Source of the DNA: Tomocerus qinae
Lineage: Eukaryota; Arthropoda; Collembola; Entomobryomorpha; Tomoceridae
Direction of reading: 5' to 3'
NCBI GenBank assembly: GCA_020055645.1
Contig: CM034548.1
Location: forward strand, 12,648,001-12,712,000
DNA length: 64,000 bases
In this document: positions 39,181 to 52,833 of the stretch, one piece after another
How positions within the stretch are numbered: the stretch's first letter is position 1
Layout of the letters: every line of letters starts with the position of its first letter
Made by a program: the position numbers and the translations under genes
The notes under the pieces: model-generated
The model's database searches: none
What the model was told of the DNA's origin: nothing
The model's input: the letters and a program-made list of their open reading frames with translations, nothing else

Positions 39181-39960
39181 ATTTTGGAGCAAGTATAGTG
39201 AAAGTGTAAAATAAGGAGATAAGAAAGTACAAGCATGCAACGTTGTGAAGTTAATTCTGGGATGTGCGGTTGAGGAGGGTGATGTTATTATATTCGTCAG
39301 AGGTAGATACAGGAGGAGGACAAGGATATTTTGAGTATAAAAGTAATTCTTCTTCTGGCTATACGAGTGTCCCTCAAGTAGGAGAGTCGTGAGTGGGGAT
39401 AGCAAGTAACTGGGCTGTTGATACGCATTAGAGAGGAAAGAGCGATGCAAGTGAAGCCAAACCAAGCCAATCCAAGTGAACCAACTGAGGAGTATTAAAG
39501 CAACATCAAATCTGCGTGATCAAAGAGGGATGAAAAAATCTTTCAATTCTGCAACTGCCAAAAGCTATCCGGCAATGAAAGGCAACACAAAAGCCAGGCA
39601 CTTTCACCGAAATTAGACTTCGATTGAAGTTGCTTTCTGCTTGATATATCTTTTTCGCGTTTTTCGCGTTTTCCACGATTACTTTCTCTCTTTTGAACTA
39701 CTATTCCTCTATTAAACGAGCCTGTCCCGTCCTCCTCACGGAATGCCTCCTCCTATAACAATTGCTCCGTCTTTCATACTAGCTTCCTTATACACACAAT
39801 TCCCTGCATCATGGAAATAAATGTTTTCATCATTGATTCTAATCGACAAATCTCTCTCCTCTCTCTTCGCTATTCATTTTAAATTAATTTCTCATTCTTT
39901 ACTTCAACAAGCGACTCCGCCCAATCGACAAATTACTCATCATCCACCAACTTCATACTA
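39181..39960. other. GC-skew switch unit, centre near 39540-39650
   Basis: Hand count: 39181-39420 has about 74 G and 24 C; 39661-39960 has about 25 G and 91 C. The roughly 120-base transition zone is neutral in skew and ends in TTTTTCGCG words. No coding support. Confidence 0.6.
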
Positions 39961-41910
39961 TAGATATAACATAGCCTAAGGTTTTAAGAATTATAGAAAG
40001 GGCGCATTGGAAATCTGCAAAGTCTTTGTTGCACCAATACAATGCAGAGAAACACATGCAATGAGATTGGATGCATCTGTCTTATTACTGCACTCCAACC
40101 TATTATGAATGAATGCAAGGGGAATGCAGCAATAAACACGCAGTTTACGTAACATTTTATCTCTTTTATTTTATCTATTATCCAAAATATGCAATTCCAG
40201 ATTATTATGACTATTTCACCTGTTTACAAAATTCAATAGCAAAATTTTCTATTTTTTGAGAGACTTGAACATCGAAAATGCAATTCCATGGAAAAAAATT
40301 TATACGTGGACAATTGCATACTCATTGTGTGCATGAATAGAATTACGCGACGCCTATACTCTTTAATATCTATTGCTAAAAAGGCATTGTATTGTGGGCA
40401 TGGATAATACAGATTTATAACACTTTAATAGTTGACTATGTAGTGTTTCCTTATTTATCGCTCTTCTTTTCCTTTCCTCCTATTCAACGCATTGTTTTTT
40501 TCGGTGTATTAAGTACAATGCATAGTAATGTAAGTGCTATGTAGGCATATATTAAAATGAGTTCTTTTCTAAAAGACTCGCAGCCAATCAACATTTATAA
40601 AGTAGAGTGAACACCTAGGACACCCTTTTCACAGTTTCGTGCTTTGAACAACAAACCAATCTTCCTAAATGCTCATAGTTGCTTCTCTTCTGTAGATTGC
40701 TGATTTGACAGGGCAGGGTAGGGTTACTACAATGAAGTAGCTAGAACGGAATGCTCACATTTATTTGAATTGCAGTAAGGAGTAAAGGAAAATACATATA
40801 TAACTATACAGATCTACTACCCGAATGAAATGCAAAGGAAGCATGTGCTATATTATGCAGATTTTAGAGCCAGTCTTATTGACATATGCATGGATTTCAA
40901 TACACAGATGCACTTTATAAATCTAAAAAGGAATAGATAATCCAATAACTTTCAAATTATACTCTCACTTGTTAAACTATTATTTGTAACGTTTTGTTGA
41001 TTTTTCACTCATAACATTTATAGCTGTAATTGGTATCATCTGCTCAGATTTCTTCCAATTGTATATTAAAATTGAAAAGGGTTCTAAAAATGAACTATAA
41101 TACTGAATCTGTACTTACTGAATTTATACTTATTTGAAACAGTGTGAATCGGCCATTATCTGACACAAAAATTGTAGCGAGTGATATATTATATTTAATC
41201 GTAGTTGCATAAATATAGGTATATTGTATGGAATATGGAATAATATTCCCATGTATATAGTATTATAACATTTGTCGTACTTCAGTGTAAAATACGAAAC
41301 TAGGTATACTGTTTATATATACGTAGTTTTAATATCCTATGACATAATGCTTGTATTACATACGGTTCAGTTTTTAATCCAATTATTTCCAATGCTTAAC
41401 TAGTATGGATTCCAGCAATAACTCAATTGGGTTTTGACACAAGGACAATCAAGTTTGCATCAATAGGGGAAATATAGAGCACTCGACTAAATGCATGAAA
41501 TTTGAGGATCGTTTATTTTAACAGTAAAAAAAGGATTATAAAATCATGCACTTTTCAATATACAAACTTGGTTTCAATTACTGCCTAGTTATAATCCAAA
41601 TAGTTATCTGCTGACATGATTCTTTTTGTAGCATGGAATTAACAATTTACTTTTACAATTTGTAAAGTCAGTTTGTAAAAATGTTACTAATGCCTATTGC
41701 AGTAATGTTGATTTATACTAATATAATATGAATTAGATAATTAACTCTATTAGAAATATAATGTCTATGTTTATTTATATAGCATATAAATACTTTATTA
41801 TGCTTGTTATTATATTTAAAATAGTCATGGATAGAAAACTTCTTGCTTAATAAACAAGTATAGTCTGTTGGAGTATATATTTTGAAAATATTGCTGCTGT
41901 AAGACTTTAA

Positions 41911-42072
41911 TTACGTGTCAAGTTCCAGGTAATTTGTTTGCCAGTCTAGAAAATGAATGCCTACTTTGAACAAATGGGATTTTCGTTCAAGCTGAAGACA
42001 CACATGTGCTGAAATTGCTACGGCGGTGATAAGGAAGCAGAGCACAATAACAACGGAGCCATGCAAACTCAT
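41911..42072 (-). CDS. Possible small secreted-peptide ORF or first exon (53 aa)
   Basis: From an ATG at 42072, the minus strand encodes 53 residues to a TAA at 41911-41913. Residues 4-21 (HGSVVIVLCFLITAVAIS) form a hydrophobic core like a signal peptide, followed by AHVCLQLERKSH and a short mixed tail. The codons look richer in G+C than the surrounding DNA. A GTAATT just before the stop could be a splice donor, in which case this is the first coding exon of a longer precursor. I do not recognise the peptide, and one short ORF in 36 kb can occur by chance. Confidence 0.25.
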   Translation of the reverse strand: MSLHGSVVIVLCFLITAVAISAHVCLQLERKSHLFKVGIHFLDWQTNYLELDT

Positions 42073-43847
42073 TTCATACCTCAGTCTACTCACAAATGTA
42101 TGTAGTCGCTACCTACAAATAAAATGAAGATATATTATCCATAACGCACTACAATATAATGTAGGAATCTTAAATTGGTGACTTGTAACAGAATATTGCA
42201 TCATAAATAAGCAGCCTGGCCAAATATGATACTTCACATTTCGAGACTTAGCGTTGACACAATATTTGCATTTATGTCTACGAATAATATAATGTTCACT
42301 TGGAAAACGAACTACTCCATATATTCCAATGGACGTTTATGCTTTTATTAAGACAATAAAATATAAGTTGTAATATCTACAACAATCAAAGTAAAATATA
42401 CCGTCTAAATATCTTGCAAACAATTTTGTTAATTTTAATTTATTTTTCTAGCCAATATGAAAAGTTTAAATTATTAAATTGCCATCTTTGCTCTATAAGG
42501 TAATCTAAGTATACTAAGGAGGGAATCTTTTTGTATGACTGAATACAGAATCCAGCATAATATTTATAATCATTCAGTAGAAGAACTAGAAGTAGTATAA
42601 GACTCCACTCCTACCTTATGTGTTTCATTAGCAAAAAGGTCATGGGTACTGCGTAGAATGTTTTCATCATACAGGGTAAAAATAGATAATACATTATTAT
42701 AGCACTATAACAAGACGATTCTAATAATTAATAACTGTAGCATCATATCAAGGGTAGGCAGAGAATCGATTCTTTTATATGGAACAGTTGCTACGACACG
42801 TAGCCATTTATTCGCCAATTTGCTTGGCGATAAACAACGATGGTTAATACTCTAAATGTAATTCATACGGCAGTTTATGAATTTTGCAGTTAATTACATC
42901 AATTACAAGTGCACAATACAGTGTATATTCATTTGAAAAGAATTGACTTTATATTGTTGATATGGAACAATAACTCTATGAGACTGGATAGAAAAAAGGA
43001 AATAAAATAATTTAGTAGAGTGAGCGGGTGCCCAGCAAGTCTTGGAATGACGTGAATTGTGAAAAAGAAGAATAGTGGGTTTATGAATGTGTGCTCGGTG
43101 GGTAAAAATGAAATTGAAGCTGATTGGAAATAATGCGAACTGTGTTGAGTTGAAAAATAGATGGATTTATGGGGAATGTATGTAGATAGGTGGGATATGC
43201 GTGACGTGCTGACAGGTATGAAACCGCCAGGAACCGTCAGAAACAAAAGGGTTAGTGTATCACTTACACTCCCCGCAGAGCCAACTACTTTGCGCTTGAG
43301 TGGAGATATGGCCAAGGGTCTTTCTCTCTACTTTGTTATCTCCCGGATCGAATCTCTCTCTACTCCTCATCCCTGCATCATTCTATACTCTTACACAGCC
43401 TACCAAAGCGACGTTTATCCTCTATCTACCACTTCTTTCCTATATCCACTCATAATTTTATATAAATGACATAATTGGTAAAAACATTTTGAAGTAACCA
43501 AAAATTCGCTATAATTATTACATCATTTGCTACAGTTGAATAAATATAAAAAAATTTTACTCAAAGCAAGGAGAAAGTTTTGAACCTAATTAAATTTTTA
43601 ATTTACTCCATTTTTTTGGTTGGCATTATTAGTGAAAGTAGTCTGGCCTTAAAATAGAAGAATAGATAGAACTGATATTATACTCAAGAAATTTTTGGTG
43701 TAAACTGAATCTCATAAATAAGATGTTTAACAAGAGCATTAAGCACATTTATTGCTATTCAGTAATTAGTAAATCTCCTCTGTAAACATTGAAGGCATTA
43801 CACACATTTTATACTTGGCATAGTAAAGGGTATAGATTAGAGATATG

Positions 43848-43912
43848 TAGCGGCGTAGTGGTAGTATAGCACGCGCAACATTTATTAAGTTGCCCCAGAT
43901 CAAATTTTTGAA
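43848..43912 (+). other. tRNA-like fragment, possible SINE head or tRNA pseudogene
   Basis: GGCGTAGTGGTAGTATAGC at about 43852-43870 resembles a tRNA D-arm with an A box, and GATCAAATT at about 43898-43906 is a weak B box about 40 bases further on, a tRNA-like spacing. I cannot close a full cloverleaf or a convincing acceptor stem, so it is not a functional tRNA on this evidence. Confidence 0.25.
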
Positions 43913-46900
43913 TTTAGAATTTTTTTGGAGATAATTTCTATTTCTATGGTTGCTACTAGTAAAACAGCAATATGTAATAATGAAAGATGCTCGCTATATA
44001 ATAGTGTACAACAGTAAAGACAATTCTGATCAATGTTGAAGTATTCGCTACTTTGTTCCTTTTATGCTAGTCAATTACTTCTTTCAGGAGGCTTCTTTTT
44101 ATTTTCCAAACAATGAGGAAAACAATTACTGGCTTCTTTTTAGCCTTTATTACTATTTATTACTTTTATTGTACGTAAATAAGGATGCATAAAGGATTTA
44201 TTTTGATGCTCATCAAAAGTATCTTTGTAGCAATATACGGCCGCCTTTGTAAATCTTTTCTTTGGAAGCGTTCACAACTGTAAAAGAGGGATTACGACAT
44301 ATTGTATGCGTATGCCATGATATTCAAAAAGTATATCACTATTAAATCTTTCTACAAATTAATATTATGTATCATAGTATAACAGGATTTGTAGCATCTC
44401 AGATATATTTGCATCTATTTGGTGCATGTTTGTACAGATAAAGCAGGTTAATATGAAATAGTAAAGATGCATATAAAGTATACGGTTCTTATACGTATTT
44501 ATATTTTGATATGGTCCATTTTTATGTGTACAGAAAGAGGAAAGAATTTATAATTTTCAAAATAACAACTTAGTCTCTTTTATCCAAAATCCGATGAGAT
44601 AACAGATAAGTAATGCAGCAAAGTGTAAGTACGGTTGAGAAATTTAGAATCCGTTAAATTTGGCACAAGAAAACAAAAGATCAGAAGGCATCGGTTCGGC
44701 TCTTTTAAAGATTATGGTTTGAAAGACACCCCCAGCAGCAGTCTCAAGGTTTCCGTCAATATCCCTTAATTCTAATCAACAACGTGCTAAAGCAAATAGT
44801 GATCGTTATCTCCATTCTTTCAAGTATTTGTATGCCACTCGACCATGAATTAACAAAATGCATTCGCTTGTGCATTTTGTAATGCGGCTCCCGATTACAC
44901 TTTCAACTTCAATTCTCGTCATTTACCCAGAACCTTTACACTTGAATTGATACACACGGAGTGGGTATCAGTATCTTCTTATAGTATTAGGATATTATAC
45001 AAACAACAAATGTTTGCGTAGAGCAACCACGGCTTGAGTGGCAAAACTCATGTTTGTTATCCTGCTTTCTTGCAAGTCTCACCGTGGGCAGCATGTTGTC
45101 GGCAATGGAACACCAAACAATTATTTTTCATAGCTCATCCTTCTACCTATCCCCATCCTTCTTCTTATACCCTAACTAGCAGATTTAGTAAACTTTTATA
45201 GACTGGTCGATGACAGTCCATTGCACAGGTATCTTTAATACCAATTTAAATTGCTTCCAAACTATTTCTGACGTTCCTGCAACCATTGGTGTAATTACAG
45301 CTGCATTTTACTATGTTACACATTTCAGTTCGCTAAATATTTTAATTTCTTTCTACTGTTAAACCTACCACAACTCACAAATACTTTTTGTGTAGACAGA
45401 TGTTTAGAATTAAAATTACTATCGGTTAAATTTTCAGTGGGATGTATAGCCATGTAGCAATTAATTGGGTCATTTTGTAGGTCAGGAATAGATTAATCTT
45501 AATCAGTATGCCATAGTAACAAATGAAATACTTCTTAAATCTATTGCATCCATGACATTCAATAATAGATACTTATTACGGAAAAAGATTTAGGGACACT
45601 GATAATTTGGTGACCTACACCCCCGGAAGTAGGTAAAACTTAAAATGCAATGTAACATTTAGTTATGTTCATCATAGAGAACCTCGCCATATCTTATTCG
45701 ATAACAACAGGCTTCCTGATACTCAATAGGGAGTAGACGGTCAAAGGTTATTGGCACGTATTTAATGCCATGCACAAAAAATTCAATGCTATGTGAACGA
45801 AATTGAACTACGCTACTTATTTATAATTCCTAACAAAGTAAGTGTCTTTGTCTCACTCTTTGCTACATTGCTTATACCCATGCTGTCACAGTTTATTATT
45901 ATTAATTATATTATTATCGTAGGTAGGTCTTGCCAATGGGGGTACCGTCACCTGAAAGAGAAAAAAGCATTTGGTGGCATTGCAATATGAGAAGGGAATT
46001 AAAGAATGGGACTCTATTGAAATGCCCAACAATTTATTCAATCTTATCACCTACAAATACAGATATTCAGAATAGTTGGTAGATGTAAATGTACGATGAA
46101 TGAAAAGAGACGAGGCTGACATTAAATTGCTTCCTTCCCTTCACCACCCGTATAGGATTTTATTATCCATGTAGTATGAGTATGTTTTTATGGTGTATTT
46201 TTATGACTGTGTACCTACCACTTTATTAGTTTACAGTAATATTTCACAATGGTTAAGTATTGATGCAATTTACAATGTGGGCTTGAAGTAAATATAAATG
46301 TAAAACATAATAATTTATTTCATTGTGCTATTATAATCGCGTAGAAAATAGAAATGAGGGTTCGACATAGACTGTGACACTTATTTATTGCTAACAAATG
46401 GATAAATAAAAGTAATCATTTGAATTGCCAGTCCTGGGCTTTGTTAGTTCCTTCCCATTGAAATACAAAGACCTAAGGTACATATGTACTTATGAAGATT
46501 GTTTCACTAATGTAAGGATAGGCAATTATAGGTTGGTGGTCTTAGTGGTTGGGTCGAATACTAAGGGCACCTATACCATCCACTCAGCAGAGGTTGTACA
46601 GGGAACTTGTAAGTGTACGTAGTAGATGCCGAGGAAAAGAAAGTTAGTGATGAGTGCTTTGATATCTTTAGTATGTGGCAATTGAATTGAGTGGGTCGAG
46701 TTAAGTACATACAAACAGAAGTGAATCTGGGAAGAGAGCAAAAGATTTGATGGGAAGATACGTTTGGACTACCATCAAGATACGCTCTTTCAACATGTAA
46801 ACTTCCATCCATACTCAACCGCACTTTTAATATTTATATTCATTTTATGAAACGTGTTCAACCGCACCTCTCAACTAGCTATGTATAGAAAATGGATGCA

Positions 46901-49900
46901 CTTAAGGGTAGTAGCACAATTTTAGTTTATCGGTGAATACCGATTACAATATGTCGCGGTTAGGTTGGAATGCCCTTTCTTTCGGCAGACCACGAGTAGT
47001 TATATTCTCACACGTGTTTTATACAAAATTTCTTAAATACTAATTATCATCGAGAATTTTTAATATGACAAAATCAGGCAACTTTTTATTTATATGTTGC
47101 CAAAATTGTGCCAATAATTATTTCCAAAAGTAATAAACTAGGAAACTTTTGACAACAGATAAAGATTTTATCAGTTATTTTTTTGTGTTACATTATGGCA
47201 GTAAAATATATTTATCGTTAGCAAGAACGTAAATACAAAGGTTAAAATTTCTGTGTTACCTTTTTTGCATATATTATATTCCCAATTGGATACTCAAATG
47301 TGGTGTAGTAATAGTTTGAGATGGACTGGGAAATGGATTGAGCTACGACAGAGTATGCTCAGTGGGGCTAAACTACTAAATTTTAGAAATGAATGACAAA
47401 AGTGGAGGCATTAAAGGTTCTAACTTGTGGCTGGTGAGTAATAGTCGGTATTTATGTATTACTTATGGATTTGGTAATAGTTTTAGCTTAGCGAATGAAT
47501 AAGTTGTGTTGAATTCATGGTTTGTGTTGTAGTGTATATCTAACAAAAGTAACTAACAATAAAGGTAAATAGTTTACTGTTGAGTGAAATGTGCTTATCG
47601 TTAGTTTAGTGAGCGTGGTGTTGGTGCTAGCGCGGCTAAGTAGGCAATATTTGTAGAGATTAGTGTATTGCCACTACTCACTTATTGTTAGTTACTTAAG
47701 AGAGCTCTCCTAATCCATTGCGGTGAGTAGTTACACACAACATTCTCAACATTTCTATTGTCGAGGTGAAAATGGTCAGACACAGGGTGCTTATACTTAT
47801 GATGAGTTATGACTAAGGGGACTAAAAGTCTTATGTAATGGACTATCGCTAAGTCCTCAACTACTTAAAGCTTATGTAATCCCTAACAATTGTTGAATGC
47901 CACAAAAAGAAAATACTGTAAACTCTATGAAAATGAGTTGAGAGACAATTTAGACGAGAAAATTACATATTCTATAATATTTACTACCCACAACCTCTTT
48001 CATCATTAAATCTAAAATAATTTGTCCTCTTTGTACCATTTGCCACCAAAACCATGGCCAATTAAAATGATTTTTAAAAATTGACATACATGAAGCTACT
48101 GCAAGTTTGAAATATAACTCCATTTAAGTTACGCAGTTAATCACCAATTAAGTATAGATAGTCAATTACTTTTCCGATACAATGGTAATTCTAACAAAGG
48201 TATATAAGTCATTAGTATAAGGCAATGTAGCGTTACGATACCCACAGATTGTACAATCTGCGAACAACAATTAAATAATCACAGATGAATTTTTGATTAA
48301 TTCACCATGGGAAGCCAACAATTTTCCCGAATTGTAACATAGATCTCTTCAAAAAATGAGTCAATTAATTTCCTCTTCTGCATTAAAATATAATCTAAAT
48401 TAAAAATAATTTTCAAAAAATGTAGTAAAACAAAAATGAGTATTGCTGACAAATTGTAACATAAAATGAGAGAAAGAGCTAGGGAGAATAAAAGTAGTAG
48501 TAGTGTGCAGTATGGCGATGTCAAGTTATTTCTAGGTAGATGAAGATGAAGCTTTTTACGCTGTATGTACCAGATTGTCTCACCTTTAGTCTCTGTTGGT
48601 TGTTATAAATCATACCTTTCGACAATAACAGAACGTTGGATAATATAAAAGCATGGAATGTCATATTGTGGCAGGGAGTAATTTTAGTGTTCTTCTATCC
48701 ACATCGATAGAAATCTTAAAAGCCTTCCCTAAGTGTTCTATTTAACACTGCAAACAAATAATGTGTTTGTAGGAAACCACAAATGTTTGTGCTTCCCTGT
48801 TTTTATGTGCATTTTTCATTCACACCTTCTTTCTTTCATTCCTCTTAGGTTTTATGTAATAGGAATAATGTCATAAGGGCAGAGAGAAAGAGTGCGTGGA
48901 ATTTAGTAATGAAACCATGAAGCTATTTCGTATAACTAATAGTTGAGACATAAAAGAAAACGGAAGGGAGCGTCGGGGGCAGAGCAGGTCATGCCAGAGA
49001 CAGAAAGAAGAAGGAAAACCTCCAAAACTAACGAAGCCCCTCACAATCACAATTCAACTCTCACTTAATCTATATTCTTCTTATAAGGAAGTACATACCT
49101 GTATGTTGACTATAAGCATTATGCAGAATTAGATATACCTATATCCTAATAATACATATGCAAAGTGGAAAGAAAAAGACAAAACAATAAGCCATAAGAT
49201 AGCGACTGCTTTATCCGAACTGAAAATAGAGAGCCGAGTTTGTTGCATTGCTTTACGTACTTTTGTGTATAAAAGGGAGAAAAAACGAATGACATGATTG
49301 TTGGAAGTTTTTGCTTTTCCGCACTTCTCAAATTCAGTCCTTAATGGTCGAAGGCTTTTATCTGTATCGTGAGAGGTTGTTACTATGAACTATGAACCAG
49401 GGAATAATTCTGCATAGGCAAGGCATGCTACGTGGAGTGAGTGGGGAACAACTGGGACCATCCGCCTGGTTCATCTATTTAGTTGGACTCATAGAAGTCT
49501 CACTTATCCACCGCTCACTTGATGCTTATACAGTTCTCTACCAAGTCCCTAAAATACTCTAATTCATAGAAAAACGGGAGAGAAAATTATTACGTCGGCC
49601 TAAGCACCTCTTCTATGCCGACAATTGTATTTAACTGCTTCTACTATCATCCGTCTACTCCATTAACCTAATACTCCTGACACCACAAACTTTATACAAA
49701 CTGCGTATACATCATACACCTAGCACTACACTTTATATATCTATATAGAGATCATTATATTATTTACATGTACCTTAATGATATATCCGAGAAGTAATCT
49801 TTATAAATGTTACTTTTTCAAATAGCAACTTCATTATAGGAACGACCACTATTATTATTCAAAGTGTGAGCTCTAATTCTTGCTTCCATCTGCACGAGTT

Positions 49901-52713
49901 TTCTTTTTTGAGCAAGATATCCTCAAATCTTAAGGAGTTGATGATACATATTGGATGTCTTCACAAACTATATATACGGAACAAAGGCAAAAATTATTTC
50001 TTAGCCAAAGCATTTGTATAAACAGTAAATTATCATATCACGGCATGTATTATTATGTACAAATTATTCTGTATAAAGAGAAAAATAATTAAATAGATTA
50101 AATAAGTTGGAAAAATGTCTTCTTATGGAGCATTTGTGTGTGGTTAGTTATAATGTACTTACTCCAGTTCCACCAAAATGACAATAAAGTAGTTTTCATT
50201 TAAATCGTAGAATATAAAGCATTATAATATCTGTTTTGTTAGGGGCAGTTTGACATGCTTGGGATTTTTGAGCAAAGCAAAAAGGTGTTTAGTGAAAAAG
50301 CAGGCAGAATGTGGAATTACAAATAAAAAAATTCATATTGTGTGCGTGTATGTTGTTACTTGAGTTGAGCTGTTGGATGTTTTTGTATGAATAGTGCGTA
50401 TTATTGGATATTGTGTTTGTGTTTGTATTTATTTGTTATGTGAGGAAAGCTAAAGGTTGAGTCTTGTGTTAAAGGGCCATACTAACAAGAAAATTGGTAG
50501 CTATTCTAGAAGATGATAATTCGAGTTGTTGGAGGAGGCGGAGTTGCTCAGCACGCGGTGTTCAGAATTAAAATGATACGGTAGTAGGGAGCATTCCTCC
50601 TTTTACCGTCGGAAAAATAAGTTTCGAGTTACCATTGCATTTTGATCAAATGGGCCTGCCGGCTGAATGGCCAGACTTCGCTCGCTACTCGCTCGCTACC
50701 CTTCACTCGATTCATCCTATTCTCATCCTCATCCCCAAATGAAATTTGAGACCTGATTCAATCGGCCAACCTACACACAGCAGTTCACAGAATACAGTAA
50801 TTAATACAATCATGCCATTCACTTACTCGTCCGCTTTTGCATACTATCTCTCTAATCAATCCATTCGATCCAATTTGATCTGATCTATCCCTCCACCACT
50901 CTAACACATCTTATATCCTACTAACTACTCTAATAATGCTCTATATTTTACGAATATACTCACCACAAGTACCGTAGATGCTTGTTTAAGCACAAAGGAT
51001 ATAAGTATAAGTTTGCTGCTTAGTTAACTGACTCCTTGCCAGCTTAATTCCTTTAACATGGCAAGCACAATAACTACCATTCAGCTTCTGCAACTAAATT
51101 ATAACAATGGACAAGCTACTACAATGTGATACTTGACAATACTGATACACTATTACAAAAGTGAATGGGTTCTCTATTGCATATAGATGATCTCGTTTAA
51201 ATTAAAGTCCTAATATGTAACTGAATCAAAAAGCCTTGGTTTCACTTTACTTTTACCTTACCAATACAATCAAATCTCACAAGAGCATTTATTACACGGA
51301 TATGCAATCAGGCCAATCTGTTTATCCATTCTCAAGGGACAAGAAATCATATTTAGATGCATTTTCAAACTCAAAATTAATTACAATAAGGTTGAAATTA
51401 TACCATATGTATAATTAATACTGTAATTATATTATTCTCTAACTTTTATTCAGTCATGTGTCAACAATATTCATGCTATACTTAATTATAGCCTACCTAT
51501 CTCATGATTCATGATATAATATTAACCTTAAACTGTTACACGAAGGAATATTGTATATAATAGCAATGAATTTAGCAAGCAAATCGATGTAAGGGGCCAT
51601 ACATAAACGTCTGAAGATAAATACCTGCCTACCTAGTAATGAATAATTTCAAAAGTTTTGTGTAAACATTTAAGCCATGTTAATTAAGGAAACTGTCATT
51701 ATCCCAACCATTTAGAATCAGGTATTTACTATCAACTAATTTTGGATGAATACAGGAAGATTTCAAAGTGTCAAAATTTCCTTTTCTACATTTTTTGGAG
51801 AAAAGCACTTAAAGGACTTTATTTTTATATTTTTTGATGTCTTTCCAAGGTTTCTGGAAATAACTAAACTAGTTTACTAAGCGTAAGCGGCAAGGGCTAT
51901 TGATAATGTACAAAATGTAGTGTGAGAATTTTGTCAAAATTACAAATAATTTCAATTTAATTTCACAGTGTAAAATTACATGAAAATATTTAATTTCAAG
52001 TGATTCAGGCAACTGATAATGTATACCAACGAGAATTATTGTAAAACGTGATAATTGTTTTTAAATAATCCAAATATATAAGATAAAATTGGAAGTTTAT
52101 AATGTTCATGGAAAAACGGTTTAATCATGACGTGGTTATAGTAACCAACAATATTGAATCAGAAAATAAGCCCAGGGTCTTGATAGTAGCTTGAGTTAGC
52201 GGCTCCAGTCACCCCTCCCTTACCCTTATGCCTTTGACAACAACAAATCTGCTGCTACAGATATATTGCAGTGGACAGAAATATCGTCGAGTAAACATCA
52301 CTTTGATTTGACTACTCACGAAGGTCAAGAGACTGCATGAGCCTACAAAAAACGACAAGCAAATTGGGAGTAGTAATCCTTCTTTACAATCTTTGATTAC
52401 ATTTATGAAGTAGTGATGATCATCGGCATGTAACTTGTCGTTTTAAAGACAAAGGGGGAAAATAGTTTAGGCATTGAGTTGTGACAAAACAAAAACCCTT
52501 ATGAACTGGTTGCAAAAATGTGGCATCATTTCATATTTTTTAAAAACCACCCAGAGCCTAGTAACTTTAAAAGTGTTCATTTCTCAGAACTTCATTGCCA
52601 TGGACGTTTAATAAGCCTTTTCGGGTAATACTGTATGCATATCGATATAAAAACTAGCCTGATTGTTTACACGTAGCAAGTGTTATGGACACTCTTCAGT
52701 GTTGCATGGGATA

Positions 52714-52833
52714 TACAGGGTGGGCTTTCCAAAGTTATCAGAAGAAATCATTGTCCTATATCGAACCATGGCTGGGAAATGGGGAGGCTAGGTAAAGAGA
52801 TTTTTTGATAACTTTATAGTGTCCCACTCTGTA
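52714..52833. mobile_element. 120-bp TA-flanked MITE (Tc1/mariner-like)
   Basis: The left end TACAGGGTGGG... and right end ...CCCACTCTGTA form inverted repeats of about 27 bases that also share AAAGTTATCA. TA dinucleotides flank both ends (52712-52713 and 52834-52835). The middle is short and non-coding. The terminus is of the same general CAGGGT type as the 3339-3830 element, but the arms are otherwise different. Confidence 0.75.

Larger units (their letters stand above)
39151..52713. other. Gene desert, segment 3
   Basis: No supported conserved gene. Skew switches lie near 39600 (counted), 43250, 48980, 49450 and 50620. Also present are a tRNA-like fragment (43848-43912), a short ORF with a signal-peptide-like start (minus, 42072-41911), a 14-bp inverted repeat (47548-47561 with 47683-47696), and a tandem CTCGCTAC at about 50682-50700. 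The stretch 40.5-42.9 kb is plain AT-rich DNA apart from the small ORF. Confidence 0.5.

Noticed and set aside
42671-42680. TACAGGGTA string as a further MITE end
   Set aside because: Matches only about 8 bases of the terminus and no inverted partner was found; the similar CCCTGTATA near 27627 was dropped for the same reason.
42929-43315. 128-codon minus-strand ORF in the desert
   Set aside because: It reads the C/T-rich strand of a skew block, where stop codons are rare by composition. Low-complexity Ser/Phe/Leu/His content with no motif.
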